Source: Alphaproteobacteria bacterium (GTDB lineage Bacteria; Pseudomonadota; Alphaproteobacteria; Micavibrionales; Micavibrionaceae). From it: a stretch of 64,000 nt of DNA. Below are positions 35,129 to 45,127 of this stretch, piece after piece; positions within the stretch are counted from its first letter, which is position 1; each line of letters begins with the position of its first letter. Under the pieces are notes generated by a model. That model made no database searches, was not told where the DNA came from, and worked only from the letters and a program-made list of their open reading frames with translations. The position numbers and the translations under genes were made by a program. The stretch is taken from contig JAERIN010000001.1 in the NCBI GenBank assembly GCA_016757515.1, forward strand, positions 62,001 to 126,000, read 5' to 3'.

Positions 35129-35398
35129 ATGGGACGTCTTAGCGCACCCTCACGGCCCACGTACACCGCACCGCAGGTTGTGTATGTCGCCACCCCGGCC
35201 CCAGATACCGCAGCTCTAGAGGCAACGCAGGCCAAGGCCGCCGCGCAACAAGAGGCTGAGGCCGCCGCCGCCGAAGCCCGGCGGGACAACCTTCTGCGCC
35301 GGGACAGGGGCCGCACAGGGACCATCCAGACCTCTTTCCGGGGCCTCTTGGGGCAGGCCGCCCCGGCGGGGACCAAGAAAACGCTTTTGGGAGAATAG
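35129..35398 (+). CDS. Small phage-type protein upstream of portal gene
   Basis: An 89-residue protein: a proline-rich start, an alanine/glutamate coiled-coil stretch (ATQAKAAAQQEAEAAAAEAR), and a C-terminal GTIQTSFRGLLG...KKTLLGE. The ending resembles small proteins encoded just before portal genes in podovirus-type head modules. GAAGGAAAGG precedes the ATG; the portal gene starts 4 bases after its stop. Confidence 0.7.
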   Translation: MGRLSAPSRPTYTAPQVVYVATPAPDTAALEATQAKAAAQQEAEAAAAEARRDNLLRRDRGRTGTIQTSFRGLLGQAAPAGTKKTLLGE

Positions 35399-35402
35399 CA
35401 CC

Positions 35403-36893
35403 ATGGAACACGCACACCTGACCTGCCAAGAGGTCCTGGCTCGCCTAGACACCGCCAAGCGCCGCCGCGCACACTGGGAGCCCTTGTGGGACGAGGCGTA
35501 CGACCACGCCCTGCCACGCCGGGGCGGCGTCTATAGCGACCAACGCCCCGGCGCAAGGCGCACGGACGACATCTATGACGCCACGGCCATGGACGGCGCG
35601 GAGCAGCTGGCTGCGTCCCTCCTGGGACACCTCACGCCTGGCTGGACCCCGTGGTTTGGCCTGAAGCCCGGCCCGGACTTGGACGCGCGCGAGGCAGCGG
35701 CCATCACCCCGGCCCTGCAAAAGGCAGAGCGCGTCATGTGGGCGCACTTTCAAGGCTCCAACTTCACCATGGAGGCGCACCAGTGCTACATGGACCTTGT
35801 CGTGGGCGGCACGGCGTCCCTGTCCTTTGAGGAGACGGAGCCCGGCCACGCCTCTGCCTTTCGCTTCACGGCCAACCCCCTAACGGCTGTTTATCTGGAG
35901 GAGGGGCCCACGGGCTTCCTGGACGGGACATTTCGCGTCCTTGCCCTGACGTTAGAGGGGCTGCGCCAGCGCTACCCAGGCGCGGCCCTGCCTGCGGCGG
36001 TTGCGGCCCAGGGGGCCAGAGACCCGCAGGCGCGCTTCCAGGTGGTGGAGGCCATACTGCCCAGCGGCCTGACCTATGCCTTCGCGGCGTGCCTTATGGA
36101 CGGGCAGGGGTCTGGCCCCACCACCCTGGCCTCTGGCCGCATCGCGGACAGCCCCGTCATAAACTTCCGCTGGGTGAAAAGCCCAGGGGAGATTTACGGC
36201 CGCTCCCCGGTGATGAAGGCCCTGCCGGACATCAAGACCGCGAACAAGGTGGTGGAGCTGATCTTGCAAAACGCCTCCATCGCCGTGACGGGCCTGTGGC
36301 AGGCGGAAGACGACGGGGTGATGAACCTAGCGAACATAGAGATCGCCCCCGGCGCGGTTATTCCCAAGGCTCCAGGCTCTGCGGGGCTGGAGCCGCTCTC
36401 CATGCCTGCGAACTTTGACGTCTCGCAGCTTGTCCTGGGCAGCCTCCAGGCCCGCATCCGGCACGCGCTGCTGATAGACCGCCTTGGGCCCGTGCGCGAC
36501 AAAAGCATGACCGCCACGGAGGTTTTGGAGCGCGCGGCAGAGATGGCGCTGCTCCTGGGGGCGACCTATGGGCGGCTCCAAACGGAGTTTCTCACCCCCC
36601 TCATCCTGCGGGCGCACGCCATCCTGCGTCGCCGGGGGGAGGTGCCGAACCTGGTCATAGACGGGCGCGCGGTGTCCATTGACCACCGATCCCCCCTCGC
36701 GCGGGCCCAGGGCCAGGCGAGCGTGCAGTCCACCCTGTCCTGGCTCCAGAGCATCGGCTCTATCGGGGCCGAGGCCGCCGTGGATGGCCAGGCCGTGGCC
36801 CGATACCTGGCCGAGGCCCTGGGCGTGCCGCCGCACTTGCTGCGCGCGCCAGACACCCTTCAACCCCAAGCCGAAAAGGAGACGACACTATGA
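35403..36893 (+). CDS. Phage portal / head-to-tail connecting protein
   Basis: A 496-residue protein resembling the T7-like head-tail connector family: RRAHWEPLWDEAYDHALPRR and DDIYDATAMDGAEQLAASL at the N-terminus, SPGEIYGRSPVMKALPDIKT and NKVVELILQNA in the stem region, and VRDKSMTATEVLERAAEM near residue 370. Portals form the dodecameric ring through which DNA enters the head. Codon use is like the host genome, arguing for long residence. Followed by an ATGA overlap with the scaffold gene. Confidence 0.88.
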   Translation: MEHAHLTCQEVLARLDTAKRRRAHWEPLWDEAYDHALPRRGGVYSDQRPGARRTDDIYDATAMDGAEQLAASLLGHLTPGWTPWFGLKPGPDLDAREAAAITPALQKAERVMWAHFQGSNFTMEAHQCYMDLVVGGTASLSFEETEPGHASAFRFTANPLTAVYLEEGPTGFLDGTFRVLALTLEGLRQRYPGAALPAAVAAQGARDPQARFQVVEAILPSGLTYAFAACLMDGQGSGPTTLASGRIADSPVINFRWVKSPGEIYGRSPVMKALPDIKTANKVVELILQNASIAVTGLWQAEDDGVMNLANIEIAPGAVIPKAPGSAGLEPLSMPANFDVSQLVLGSLQARIRHALLIDRLGPVRDKSMTATEVLERAAEMALLLGATYGRLQTEFLTPLILRAHAILRRRGEVPNLVIDGRAVSIDHRSPLARAQGQASVQSTLSWLQSIGSIGAEAAVDGQAVARYLAEALGVPPHLLRAPDTLQPQAEKETTL

Positions 36894-37702
36894 CCGAAGA
36901 CACCCAAAAACCCGAAGGGACCGACGTGCCAGAGCAGCCCGATGCTGCGCCGCAGGCCACGGAGGAAGAGCAAAATGTTGCGCCCGAAGCCGCGACGGAG
37001 CCCGAGGCACCACAGGCCCCCGCGAACCTGCCCAAAAAGTTCCGCTGCCCCGTGACGGGGGAGCCGCGCTGGGAGGCGCTGGTGAACTCTTATGCCGCGC
37101 TGGAAAAGCGTTTGTCTCAGGTGTCCGGCCCGCCGCAGAACGACGAGGAGCGCGAGCGGCTCCAGCGCCTTTTGGGCAAGCCCGAAAGCCCGCAGGAGTA
37201 CGCGGTGGACCTGCCCCACGGCCTGCTCACCATAGACCCGGAGGTCAACACCCGCCTCCACCGCTGCGGCTGCACCCAAGAGCAGGTGCAAGAGGTGTAT
37301 AACCTCGCGGCGGAGAAGCTGAACGAGGCCCTGCAGCACTTGGCGCAAGAGGTCCAGGCAGACCGCGAGGTGGAGCGCCTCATCGCGCACTTTGGCGGGG
37401 CGGACAAATGGGCCGAGGTGGCGCGGCAGCTCTTGGCCTTTGGGCAGAACGCCCTGCCCCCGCATGTGCTGGACAACCTGGCCAGCTCCTTTGAGGGCGT
37501 CCTGGCCCTCCACCGCATGATGACCGCCGGGGTGCCCTCCATCCCCGGCGCGCGCGGGGCCGGGGTGGAGCCCATGGCCTTCGCGGCGGAGAAGAAGACC
37601 CTGGACGCCATGCTGCACGACAAGCGCTATTGGAAGGACAAGGACCCCGCCTTCATCGCCGAGGTGACGGACGGCTTCAAACGCCTGTACGGCGAGCGAT
37701 AG
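36890..37702 (+). CDS. Putative phage capsid scaffolding protein
   Basis: A 270-residue acidic, mostly helical protein: a low-complexity acidic N-terminus (about 1-45), the PKKFRCPVTGEPRWEALVNSY segment, long helices with coiled-coil character, and a C-terminal part DAMLHDKRYWKDKDPAFIAEV, typical of scaffolding proteins that follow portals in podovirus-type modules. The expected capsid gene is missing: after a hairpin, pnp begins. Confidence 0.78.
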   Translation: MTEDTQKPEGTDVPEQPDAAPQATEEEQNVAPEAATEPEAPQAPANLPKKFRCPVTGEPRWEALVNSYAALEKRLSQVSGPPQNDEERERLQRLLGKPESPQEYAVDLPHGLLTIDPEVNTRLHRCGCTQEQVQEVYNLAAEKLNEALQHLAQEVQADREVERLIAHFGGADKWAEVARQLLAFGQNALPPHVLDNLASSFEGVLALHRMMTAGVPSIPGARGAGVEPMAFAAEKKTLDAMLHDKRYWKDKDPAFIAEVTDGFKRLYGER

Positions 37703-37711
37703 ACACAGCGC

Positions 37712-37746
37712 GTCCCCTCTTCCCGCGATTGATGGGGGGAGGGGAC
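37712..37746 (+). terminator. Hairpin closing the phage-type cassette
   Basis: GTCCCCTC (37712-37719) pairs with GAGGGGAC (37739-37746), extended inside by CCC/GGG. No T run. Its right arm shares TGGGGGGAGGGG with 34159-34170, just upstream of the cassette. Confidence 0.55.
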
Positions 37747-37859
37747 ACCGCTGCATTTTGCTTTGACTTCTGCGCGCAGGCCTGCCATGAAGGGCCCGCC
37801 CGGTGCCGTGGTGGCCCGGGCGCTATCGTACGCAACAGGAAAAGAAAGCACATATTCGC

Positions 37860-39998
37860 ATGTTCAAGGTATATCGCAAAGAGGTAGAGTTCGCGGGCCG
37901 CACGCTCGTGATGGAAACAAACAAGATCGCCCGCCAAGCCGACGGGGCCGTTATGATCACGATGGGTGAGACAACGGTCCTGTGCACGGTCGTGGGGGCC
38001 AAATCCGCCGCAGCGGGGCAGGACTTCCTCCCCCTGACCGTCCACTATCAGGAAAAGACCTACGCCGCGGGCAAGATCCCCGGCGGGTTCTTTAAGCGCG
38101 AGGGGCGGCCCTCGGAGAAGGAGGTTTTGACCTCCCGCCTGATTGACCGACCCATCCGGCCCCTGTTCCCCAAGGGGTTCTTCAACGAGGTGCAGGTCGT
38201 GGCGACCGTGCTCTCGCACGACCTGGAGAACGACCCGGACATCGTGGCCCTCATCGGCTGCTCCGCCGCCCTGACGCTCTCGGGCCTCCCGTTCATGGGC
38301 CCCGTGGCCGCCGCGCGCGTGGGCTACATCGGGGGGGAATACGTCGTGAACCCCGACATCACCCTGCTGAAGTCCGAAAGCGACCTGGACCTTGTGGTCG
38401 CCGGCACGCAGGAGGGCGTCCTCATGGTGGAGTCGGAGGCGCAGGAGCTGTCCGAGGACATTATGCTCGGCGCCGTCATGGCGGGGTGGGAGGCCTTCCA
38501 GCCGGTTATCCAGGGTATCATTGACCTGGCCGAAATGTGCGCCAAGGACCCGTGGGACATCGCCCCCGTGTCCGAGGCCGTGGCCACCATGGCCAAGGCC
38601 CTGGAGGACCAGTTCGGCAAAGACATCGCCGCGGCCTATGCCACGCAAGACAAATCCGCGCGCCGCGCCGCCCTGGAGGCCGCCCGCGCCAAGGCGGAGG
38701 AGGCCCTGGTGGACGAGGACGCGGGCATCACGGCCAAGGCCGTGGGCTCCGCCTTCCACGACGTGGAGGCCGACATCGTCCGTGGGCAAATCCTCAAGAC
38801 AAGCGCCCGCATTGACGGACGCGACACGAAGACTGTCCGCCCCATCGTGGCGGAGGTCGGCACCCTGCCGCGCGCCCACGGCTCCGCCCTGTTCACGCGC
38901 GGGGAGACGCAGGCCCTGGTCGTTGCCACCCTGGGCACCGGGCAGGACGAGCAGATCGTGGACGCCCTGGACGGGGAGTACAAGGAGCGCTTCATGCTCC
39001 ACTACAACTTCCCGTCGTACTCCGTGGGAGAGTGCCGCCGCATGGGCCCCCCCGGCCGCCGCGAGATCGGCCACGGGAAGCTGGCCTGGCGGTCCATCCG
39101 TCCCCTCATGCCTCCCGCAGAGGACTTCCCCTACACCATCCGCGTGGTCTCGGAGGTCACGGAGTCCAACGGCTCCTCCTCCATGGCCACAGTCTGCGGT
39201 GCCTCCCTCGCCCTCATGGACGCGGGCGTGCCCCTCCCGCGCCCCGTGGCGGGCATCGCCATGGGCCTTATAAAGGAGGGCGCGGACTTCGCCGTCCTGA
39301 CCGACATCCTGGGCGACGAGGACCACCTGGGCGACATGGACTTTAAGGTCGCGGGGACAGAGGGCGGCGTGACCGCGCTCCAGATGGACATTAAGATCAC
39401 CTCCATCACGCGCGAGATCATGGCCCAGGCCCTGGAGCAGGCCCGCGAGGGGCGGCTGCACATCCTGGCCGAAATGTCCAAGGCCATGGGCACCGCACGC
39501 GAGGGCGTGAAGGACCACGCACCCCAAATCGCCACCCTGACCATCCCCAAGGACAAGATCCGGGACGTCATAGGCACCGGGGGCAAGGTCATCCGCGGCA
39601 TCGTGGAGGACACCGGGGCCCGCATAGACATAGAGGACGACGGGACGGTGAAGGTCTCCGCCACGGACCTGGGGGCCATAGACAAGGCCATCCGGATCAT
39701 CCAGGGCCTGACCGAAGAGCCAGAGGTCGGCAAGGTCTACACCGGGACCGTGGTCAAGACCATGGACTTCGGCGCGTTCGTGAACTTCATGGGCGGCAAG
39801 GACGGCCTGGTGCACATCTCTGAGCTCGCGGACCACCGCGTGGAGCGGACCACGGACATGGTGCGCGAGGGGGACGTGGTGAAGGTCCTCCTCACCGGCA
39901 TAGACGACCGGGGGAAGGTCAAGCTGTCCATGAAGCGCGTGGACCAAGAGACCGGCGCGGCCCTGGAGCGCGGCGGCGGGCGGCGCAGCGCGGGGTAG
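37860..39998 (+). CDS. pnp: Polynucleotide phosphorylase
   Basis: A 712-residue 3'-5' exoribonuclease and degradosome component. Two RNase PH domains ([21 protein letters not shown]... [15 protein letters not shown]; then [25 protein letters not shown]), the KH domain ([15 protein letters not shown]) and the S1 domain ([18 protein letters not shown]) are all intact, at E. coli length. rpsO, the usual upstream neighbour, is absent; the phage-type cassette precedes it. The last codons and stop lie in a 22-base repeat copied 0.98 kb downstream. Confidence 0.97.
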   Translation: MFKVYRKEVEFAGRTLVMETNKIARQADGAVMITMGETTVLCTVVGAKSAAAGQDFLPLTVHYQEKTYAAGKIPGGFFKREGRPSEKEVLTSRLIDRPIRPLFPKGFFNEVQVVATVLSHDLENDPDIVALIGCSAALTLSGLPFMGPVAAARVGYIGGEYVVNPDITLLKSESDLDLVVAGTQEGVLMVESEAQELSEDIMLGAVMAGWEAFQPVIQGIIDLAEMCAKDPWDIAPVSEAVATMAKALEDQFGKDIAAAYATQDKSARRAALEAARAKAEEALVDEDAGITAKAVGSAFHDVEADIVRGQILKTSARIDGRDTKTVRPIVAEVGTLPRAHGSALFTRGETQALVVATLGTGQDEQIVDALDGEYKERFMLHYNFPSYSVGECRRMGPPGRREIGHGKLAWRSIRPLMPPAEDFPYTIRVVSEVTESNGSSSMATVCGASLALMDAGVPLPRPVAGIAMGLIKEGADFAVLTDILGDEDHLGDMDFKVAGTEGGVTALQMDIKITSITREIMAQALEQAREGRLHILAEMSKAMGTAREGVKDHAPQIATLTIPKDKIRDVIGTGGKVIRGIVEDTGARIDIEDDGTVKVSATDLGAIDKAIRIIQGLTEEPEVGKVYTGTVVKTMDFGAFVNFMGGKDGLVHISELADHRVERTTDMVREGDVVKVLLTGIDDRGKVKLSMKRVDQETGAALERGGGRRSAG

Positions 39999-40008
39999 CG
40001 GCGCGCGC
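39987..40008. repeat. 22-bp direct repeat, left copy (pnp 3' end)
   Basis: AGCGCGGGGTAGCGGCGCGC plus GC covers the last codons and stop of pnp. An identical copy lies at 40965-40986. The flanking bases differ on both sides, so the match is exactly 22 bases. Confidence 0.9.
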
Positions 40009-40029
40009 CCGGATCTTTATCAGCCGGGC
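40008..40029. terminator. Inverted repeat between pnp and convergent gene
   Basis: GCCCGG (40008-40013) and CCGGGC (40024-40029) around a 10-base loop, between the pnp stop and the stop of the convergent 40020-40829 gene. A possible bidirectional terminator. Confidence 0.4.
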
Positions 40030-40829
40030 GGCGGCCCCAGCGCCCTGGGTGGCATGGTGGGGGGAGGAGGAGGCAGCACCTCGGGTGCAGAGGCCCCTCC
40101 CCCCTCATAGGTTCGGCGACCATACTCCCGCGCCCGATCCGACTCTAAAAGGCCCCACTCATCTTGAATCCTATACGGCATAAGTATCTCCAAAACAGCG
40201 CTATGTCCATCTGAAGTTTGGCCGCGCGCTGTTCCACTATCCGGATCAAACCGGACAGGCCCGTCAAAGTTCGGGTCTATAAGCCACCAGTGCTTACCAT
40301 CTCTCACGGCCAGGGTGTCGTGAGGGCCTACCGCGTATTCTTCTCTATCTATAGAAAGGCGCGCATATGCGCCTATGCCTATAACGTCTCCCGGCCTATC
40401 CAACCCACCATGCAAGAGCAACCCAGCATAGAAAGCCTTATATCCGCTGCAGTCCGCCGGCACCCTGGCCCCTGATCGCAAGTGTGTCACCATGTTTCGG
40501 AAGCGCAATATTTCTTGGCCCGGTGCACCAAAGCGCGTATTTTGCAAATGCAGGTCTGCTGCATTATGCGCTTCTACGAGTTTATCATGCACAGATGACG
40601 CACCGCGGATATCTCCAATTTGGCCAGAGAGAAACTGCCCCAGTTCCTCTGGTGCCAGCCGCTCTGGCCCCTTTGTATCTCTGGCAAAGGAATACGGATA
40701 ATCGCGTGCGTTTGGCAACCGGATCGCAAAATCCCGCAAGGGAGAAGAGGGCCTGTCCTTTAGGGGAATCGGCTCATCTGATATCAGAATACCTACTGAG
40801 TTGAAAGGAAGGCGGATTGCGTTGCCCAT
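40020..40829 (-). CDS. Hypothetical protein with a transglutaminase/papain-like C-H-D pattern
   Basis: A 269-residue protein on an AT-richer island. Residues C127 (VPADCSGYKAFYAGLLL), H170 (YAVGPHDTLAV) and D185 (KHWWLIDPNFDG) have the order and spacing of the Cys-His-Asp triad of transglutaminase-like proteases. No signal peptide. The C-terminus is proline-rich (PPPPPTMPPRALGPPP). The ATG at 40829 has AAGGAG 11 bases upstream; a TTG three codons earlier is an alternative. The family call is inferred from the triad pattern only. A secreted effector is one possibility. Confidence 0.6.
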   Translation of the reverse strand: MGNAIRLPFNSVGILISDEPIPLKDRPSSPLRDFAIRLPNARDYPYSFARDTKGPERLAPEELGQFLSGQIGDIRGASSVHDKLVEAHNAADLHLQNTRFGAPGQEILRFRNMVTHLRSGARVPADCSGYKAFYAGLLLHGGLDRPGDVIGIGAYARLSIDREEYAVGPHDTLAVRDGKHWWLIDPNFDGPVRFDPDSGTARGQTSDGHSAVLEILMPYRIQDEWGLLESDRAREYGRRTYEGGGASAPEVLPPPPPTMPPRALGPPPG

Positions 40830-40964
40830 GAGATACAATTCTCCTTCTGTTTTTATAATTGTCTCATAGGGCCCTTAACAAACTGTTAAATATGCCACCC
40901 CCAACCAAAAATCTCGCGTGCTACACGCCGGCTTGGCCCACTTCAAGCAGCGTGCCGTGGCGTT

Positions 40965-40986
40965 AGCGCGGGGTAGCGGCGCGCGC
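40965..40986. repeat. 22-bp direct repeat, right copy
   Basis: A second perfect copy of the pnp 3'-end sequence, 16 bases from the gmk stop. Together the copies bracket the AT-richer segment 40009-40964. Confidence 0.9.
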
Positions 40987-41002
40987 AGGCGCGGGGGGGG
41001 GC

Positions 41003-41641
41003 CTAGCCCTTCAGCCCACGGACGAAGTTCGCCAGGCCGACGACGCGGTGGCGGCGCGCGCGCTCTGCGTCCAGGATGGCCTGCGCCTGCGCGATCGCGG
41101 CGCTTACGTCCGTGTTGATGATCACATAGTCGTACTCGTGCGCGTGGGACATCTCCGCCCCGGCCTCCGCCATCCGGGCCCCTATGTCCGCCGCGCTCTC
41201 CCCCGTCGTGGCCGCCCGCGCCTTCAGCCGCGCCGCCAGCGCATCCCGCGTGGGAGGCAGGATGAACACGCTCACCACGTCCTCCCGCGCGCGGTCGGCC
41301 AGCTGCTGCGTGCCCTGCCAGTCTATGTCAAACGCCACGTCCCGCCCCGCCGCCAGCGCCGCCTCCACCGGCGCGCGCGGCGTGCCGTAGTGCCGGCCAA
41401 AGACCGTCGCGTGCTCCAGCATCTCCCCGCCCTCCACCATGCGCGCGAAGCGCTGCGGCGTCACAAAAAAATAATCCACCCCGTCCGCCTCCCCCGCGCG
41501 CATGGGCCGCGTGGTGGCCGAGATGGACAGGGCCAGGCCCGCGTTGCGCGCCAGCAGGGCCCGCGTGATGGTCGTCTTCCCCGCGCCGGAGGGGCTGGAC
41601 ATCACATACATCAGGCCCCTGCGGGGCGGCGCGTCAGTCAT
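41003..41641 (-). CDS. gmk: Guanylate kinase
   Basis: A 212-residue P-loop kinase converting GMP to GDP. Walker A SSPSGAGKTT, TTRPMRAGEADGVDYFFV, and FDIDWQGTQQL motifs are intact. Its start overlaps the Sel1 gene by 8 bases, placing it in an alaS-sel1-gmk operon. Confidence 0.97.
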   Translation of the reverse strand: MTDAPPRRGLMYVMSSPSGAGKTTITRALLARNAGLALSISATTRPMRAGEADGVDYFFVTPQRFARMVEGGEMLEHATVFGRHYGTPRAPVEAALAAGRDVAFDIDWQGTQQLADRAREDVVSVFILPPTRDALAARLKARAATTGESAADIGARMAEAGAEMSHAHEYDYVIINTDVSAAIAQAQAILDAERARRHRVVGLANFVRGLKG

Positions 41642-42365
41642 CGGCGGCCCCTACCTCCACAACATACTTTTGGTAATACTCCTTGGCCCGCGCCTGCGCC
41701 CGCGCCAGATCGGCGGGGGAGAGTTTTGAGGTCACAAACTGTAAACCTGATGCAGCCTGTTTCTCCAGGTCGGGCCTCCCCGCCAGGCCTGCGCGGGCCT
41801 GCGCCTCAGAGACACGAAGCCACGCATAGGCCTCAACAAAGTCCGGTGGCATGCCGGTATCTATAGCATACCTCCAGCCCACAACCCAGCGATCCTCGGC
41901 GCTCCCAAGTACCGCAGCCTTATGAAACATCGTCCAGGCCTTTTGATAGTCCGGGGTTTGGTCTTCCCGCCGTGCGTACACTTGCCCCAGGTTGTAATAT
42001 GCCCACGGTCGCCCATTTTCCGCCGCTTGGGTGTACCAATATATGGCTTGATCGTAGTCCAGCGGCACGCCCTTCCCCGTGTTATACAGCGTGCCCAGAA
42101 CATGTTGCGCTATAGGAAACCCCTTGTCAGCGGACGCTTTCAGCCACACAGCGGCCTGACCATACCACCAGGCGGCTTTATCGGTGTCCTGCGATAGGCC
42201 CCAAAACCCGTATTCGCGGGCCTGCCCCAGAGAGTTGCAAACCACGCCCACAAATCCCTCGAATCCGCCGGGCTCTGACTCCCAAATGGCTGGCGCGTCT
42301 TTCGCCTCCGCCCACGCCGGGGCGGGGAGGAGGAGGACCAAAAGGGCGAGGGCAACGCGGGTCAT
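41634..42365 (-). CDS. Secreted Sel1-repeat protein
   Basis: A 243-residue protein: a signal peptide ([19 protein letters not shown]) followed by Sel1-like (TPR-related) repeats, for example [49 protein letters not shown] and [21 protein letters not shown]. Such proteins act as periplasmic scaffolds or regulators; no specific partner is evident. The start ATG overlaps the alaS stop (ATGA). Its middle is AT-richer than the flanking genes. Confidence 0.85.
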   Translation of the reverse strand: MTRVALALLVLLLPAPAWAEAKDAPAIWESEPGGFEGFVGVVCNSLGQAREYGFWGLSQDTDKAAWWYGQAAVWLKASADKGFPIAQHVLGTLYNTGKGVPLDYDQAIYWYTQAAENGRPWAYYNLGQVYARREDQTPDYQKAWTMFHKAAVLGSAEDRWVVGWRYAIDTGMPPDFVEAYAWLRVSEAQARAGLAGRPDLEKQAASGLQFVTSKLSPADLARAQARAKEYYQKYVVEVGAADD

Positions 42366-44986
42366 GCTGCACCCCCCAGCGCCCACTCCACGGCGTCAAG
42401 GGCCTGTTTTGCTGCGCCCGCGTTCGGTCCGCCGCCCTGGGCCATGTCCGCCCGCCCGCCGCCGCCCTTGCCGCCCAGCACGGCCACGCCCGCGCGCACC
42501 AGGTCCACGGCGGACACGCGCGCGGCCAGGTCCTCCGTCACGCCCACGACCAGGCTGGCCTTCCCGTCCATGACGGACACAAGGGCCACGACGCCGCTGC
42601 CCATGTGCCGCTTGGCCACGTCCGCCATGGCCTTCAAGTCCTTGGCTGGCACGCCGTCTAGGATGCGCCCGATGACCTTCACGCCCGCAACCTCCTTGAC
42701 CGGGGGGGCCGTGGTGTCCGGCCCGGCGGCGAGTTTTTGCTGCAGAGCGGAGAGCTTTTGCTGCGCGGCCTTGCGCTCGGCCAGAAGGGCCGCCACGCGC
42801 GCGGGCAGGTCGTCCAGGGAGGCCTTGAGCAGCGCTGCGGCCTCCTTGCCTTTTGCTGCGCGCGCGTGGAGGTGCTCCAGAGCCTTGGCGCCCGTGAGGG
42901 CCTCAATCCGCCGCACGCCGGCGGCCAGGGCGGAGTCCCCCGTGATGACCAGGCAGCCGATATCGCCCGTGCGCGCCACGTGCGTGCCGCCGCACAGCTC
43001 CACGGAAAAGCGGTCCGCGCCCATGGTCAGGACGCGCACGCGGTCGTCGTACTTCTCCCCGAACAGGGCCATGGCACCCGCCTTCAGCGCGTCCTCCTGC
43101 GACATGACCTCGGTTGTGACGGGCGTGTTGGCGCGGATTTGGGCGTTGACCAGGGCCTCCACCTCCGCCGCTTGCTGCGGCGTGAGGGCCGCGCTGTGGG
43201 CGATGTCAAAGCGCAGGCGGTCTGCGTCCACGAGGGAGCCTTTTTGCGTCACGTGCGCGCCCACAATGCTGCGCAGCGCGGCGTGCAGCAAATGCGTGGC
43301 GGAGTGGTTGGCCCGGATTGCCGTGCGCCGGGCTGCGTCCACGGCCAGGTCCACCGCGTCCCCCACAGCAAGGGCTCCCGCGCGCACCTGCACATGGTGG
43401 GCGTGCAGGCCCGGCACGGGCTTTGTGGTGTGTGTCACCTCTGCCCGCCCGCCGGGCCAGGAGGCCTGTCCGCTGTCTCCCACCTGGCCCCCGCTCTCGG
43501 CGTAGAAGGGCGTTACGTCCGTGATCACCGCACCCGCCTCTCCTGCCTCCAAATGCTGCACCTGTGCGCCGTCGCGCAGCAGGGCCAAGACCTTCCCCTG
43601 CGCGTGCTGCGCCTCATAGCCCAGAAAGTCCGTGGGGCCGCAGCCCTCCAGGATGTCAAACCAGATCTTGTCCGTGGCGGCCTCACCGGACCCGGCCCAC
43701 GCCGCGCGGGAGGCGGACTTTTGCTGCGCCATGGCCTCTTCAAAACCCGCTATGTCCACAGCGCACCCGTGGGCCCGCAGGGCGTCTTGCGTGAGGTCCA
43801 GGGGGAAGCCAAAGGTGTCGTAGAGGCGGAACGCCACCGCGCCGTCCAGAACCCCGCCGGGGCGCAGGCCGGCCGTAGCCTCTCCCAGCAACGCCAGGCC
43901 GCGCTCCAGCGTGCGGCCAAAGCGCTCCTCCTCCCCGCGAAGGGTCTCTAGAATCAAAGGCCTGGCCCGCGTCAGCTCGGGGTATGCTGCGCCCATCAGG
44001 CCCTCCAGCGTTGGGAACAGGCGGTGGAGCAGCGGCTCCTGCGCGCCCAGCATGTGCGCGTGGCGCATGGCCCGGCGCATAAACCGACGCAGCACATACC
44101 CCCGCCCCTCGTTGCCCGGCAAAACGCCGTCAGCAATGAGGAACGCACTCGTTCTTAGGTGATCCGCTATCACGCGATGGCTCGGCCCAATGGGGCCGTG
44201 CGTCTTATCCGCAACAGACCCCACTAACGTGCGCAGCAGATCGCAGTCGTAGTTGGAGTGCACGCCCTGCACCACTGCAGCAACGCGCTCCAGCCCCATG
44301 CCTGTGTCCACGCACGGACGGGGCAGATCGGTGCGCGTCCCGTCAGCGCGCTCCTCAAACTGCATAAAGACAAGATTCCAGATTTCCAGGAACCTGTCCC
44401 CATCCTCATCGGGCGAGCCCGGCGGCCCCCCGGCCAGTGCGGGGCCTTGGTCAAAAAAGATTTCGCTGCTGGGCCCGCACGGGCCCGTGTCACCCATGCG
44501 CCAGAAGTTGTCGTCCGTGGCGATGCGAATAATCCTGTCGTCGGGCAAGCCCGCGACCTTGCGCCAGAGGGCCGCAGCGTCCTCATCGCTTGCATGTACG
44601 GTGACGAGCAGCCTGTCCACCGGCAGGCCAAACTCCCGCGTCACCAGCGCCCACGCATACGCAATTGCCTCCTCTTTGAAATAGTCCCCGAAAGAGAAGT
44701 TGCCCAGCATTTCAAAAAAGGTGTGGTGCCGCGCGGTGTAGCCCACGTTGTCCAGGTCGTTGTGCTTGCCACCGGCGCGCACGCACTTTTGCGCGGACGC
44801 CGCGCGCACGTACGCCCGCGTTTCCTTGCCCGTGAAGACGTCCTTGAACGGCACCATGCCGGAGTTGGTGAACAAGAGTGTAGGGTCGTTGTGGGGCACG
44901 AGGGGGGCCGAGGGCACGACCGTGTGGCCGCGCTGCGCAAAAAAGCCCAAAAAGGCCCGGCGGATGTCGGCGGCGGTCCGTGACAT
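42362..44986 (-). CDS. alaS: Alanyl-tRNA synthetase
   Basis: An 874-residue class II synthetase with editing. Catalytic domain ([43 protein letters not shown]-type [15 protein letters not shown]), editing domain ([12 protein letters not shown], and [13 protein letters not shown] with the zinc ligands), and the C-Ala dimerisation region with a terminal [12 protein letters not shown]. First gene of an operon with the Sel1 protein and gmk. Leaderless-type promoter directly upstream. Confidence 0.97.
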   Translation of the reverse strand: MSRTAADIRRAFLGFFAQRGHTVVPSAPLVPHNDPTLLFTNSGMVPFKDVFTGKETRAYVRAASAQKCVRAGGKHNDLDNVGYTARHHTFFEMLGNFSFGDYFKEEAIAYAWALVTREFGLPVDRLLVTVHASDEDAAALWRKVAGLPDDRIIRIATDDNFWRMGDTGPCGPSSEIFFDQGPALAGGPPGSPDEDGDRFLEIWNLVFMQFEERADGTRTDLPRPCVDTGMGLERVAAVVQGVHSNYDCDLLRTLVGSVADKTHGPIGPSHRVIADHLRTSAFLIADGVLPGNEGRGYVLRRFMRRAMRHAHMLGAQEPLLHRLFPTLEGLMGAAYPELTRARPLILETLRGEEERFGRTLERGLALLGEATAGLRPGGVLDGAVAFRLYDTFGFPLDLTQDALRAHGCAVDIAGFEEAMAQQKSASRAAWAGSGEAATDKIWFDILEGCGPTDFLGYEAQHAQGKVLALLRDGAQVQHLEAGEAGAVITDVTPFYAESGGQVGDSGQASWPGGRAEVTHTTKPVPGLHAHHVQVRAGALAVGDAVDLAVDAARRTAIRANHSATHLLHAALRSIVGAHVTQKGSLVDADRLRFDIAHSAALTPQQAAEVEALVNAQIRANTPVTTEVMSQEDALKAGAMALFGEKYDDRVRVLTMGADRFSVELCGGTHVARTGDIGCLVITGDSALAAGVRRIEALTGAKALEHLHARAAKGKEAAALLKASLDDLPARVAALLAERKAAQQKLSALQQKLAAGPDTTAPPVKEVAGVKVIGRILDGVPAKDLKAMADVAKRHMGSGVVALVSVMDGKASLVVGVTEDLAARVSAVDLVRAGVAVLGGKGGGGRADMAQGGGPNAGAAKQALDAVEWALGGAA

Positions 44987-44993
44987 GGTACAG

Positions 44994-45023
44994 ATAATGG
45001 GCCCCAGCGCGCCCGCGCGTCAA
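44994..45023 (-). promoter_or_regulatory. alaS promoter
   Basis: On the minus strand: TTGACG (45018-45023), 18-base spacer, CATTAT (44994-44999), then 7 bases to the alaS ATG. No Shine-Dalgarno. Confidence 0.55.
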
Positions 45024-45127
45024 GCTGGGGGCGTTCATCCTCTCTTAACCTCTGGCGGGGTATGCTATAAGGAGAGGGGGTGCGCGTGTGTGCGCGCGCG
45101 CCGGACGCACGATTGGGGGGTTTTGCC

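Noticed and set aside
34159-37744. TGGGGGGAGGGG at both ends of the phage-type cassette as att sites
   Set aside because: At 12 bases of low-complexity G-rich sequence that also forms hairpin arms, chance or convergent terminator structure is as likely; kept only as a note.
37677-39947. 756-codon minus-strand open frame opposite pnp
   Set aside because: It is a His/Gly/Leu-rich shadow of pnp with no domain and no ribosome site.
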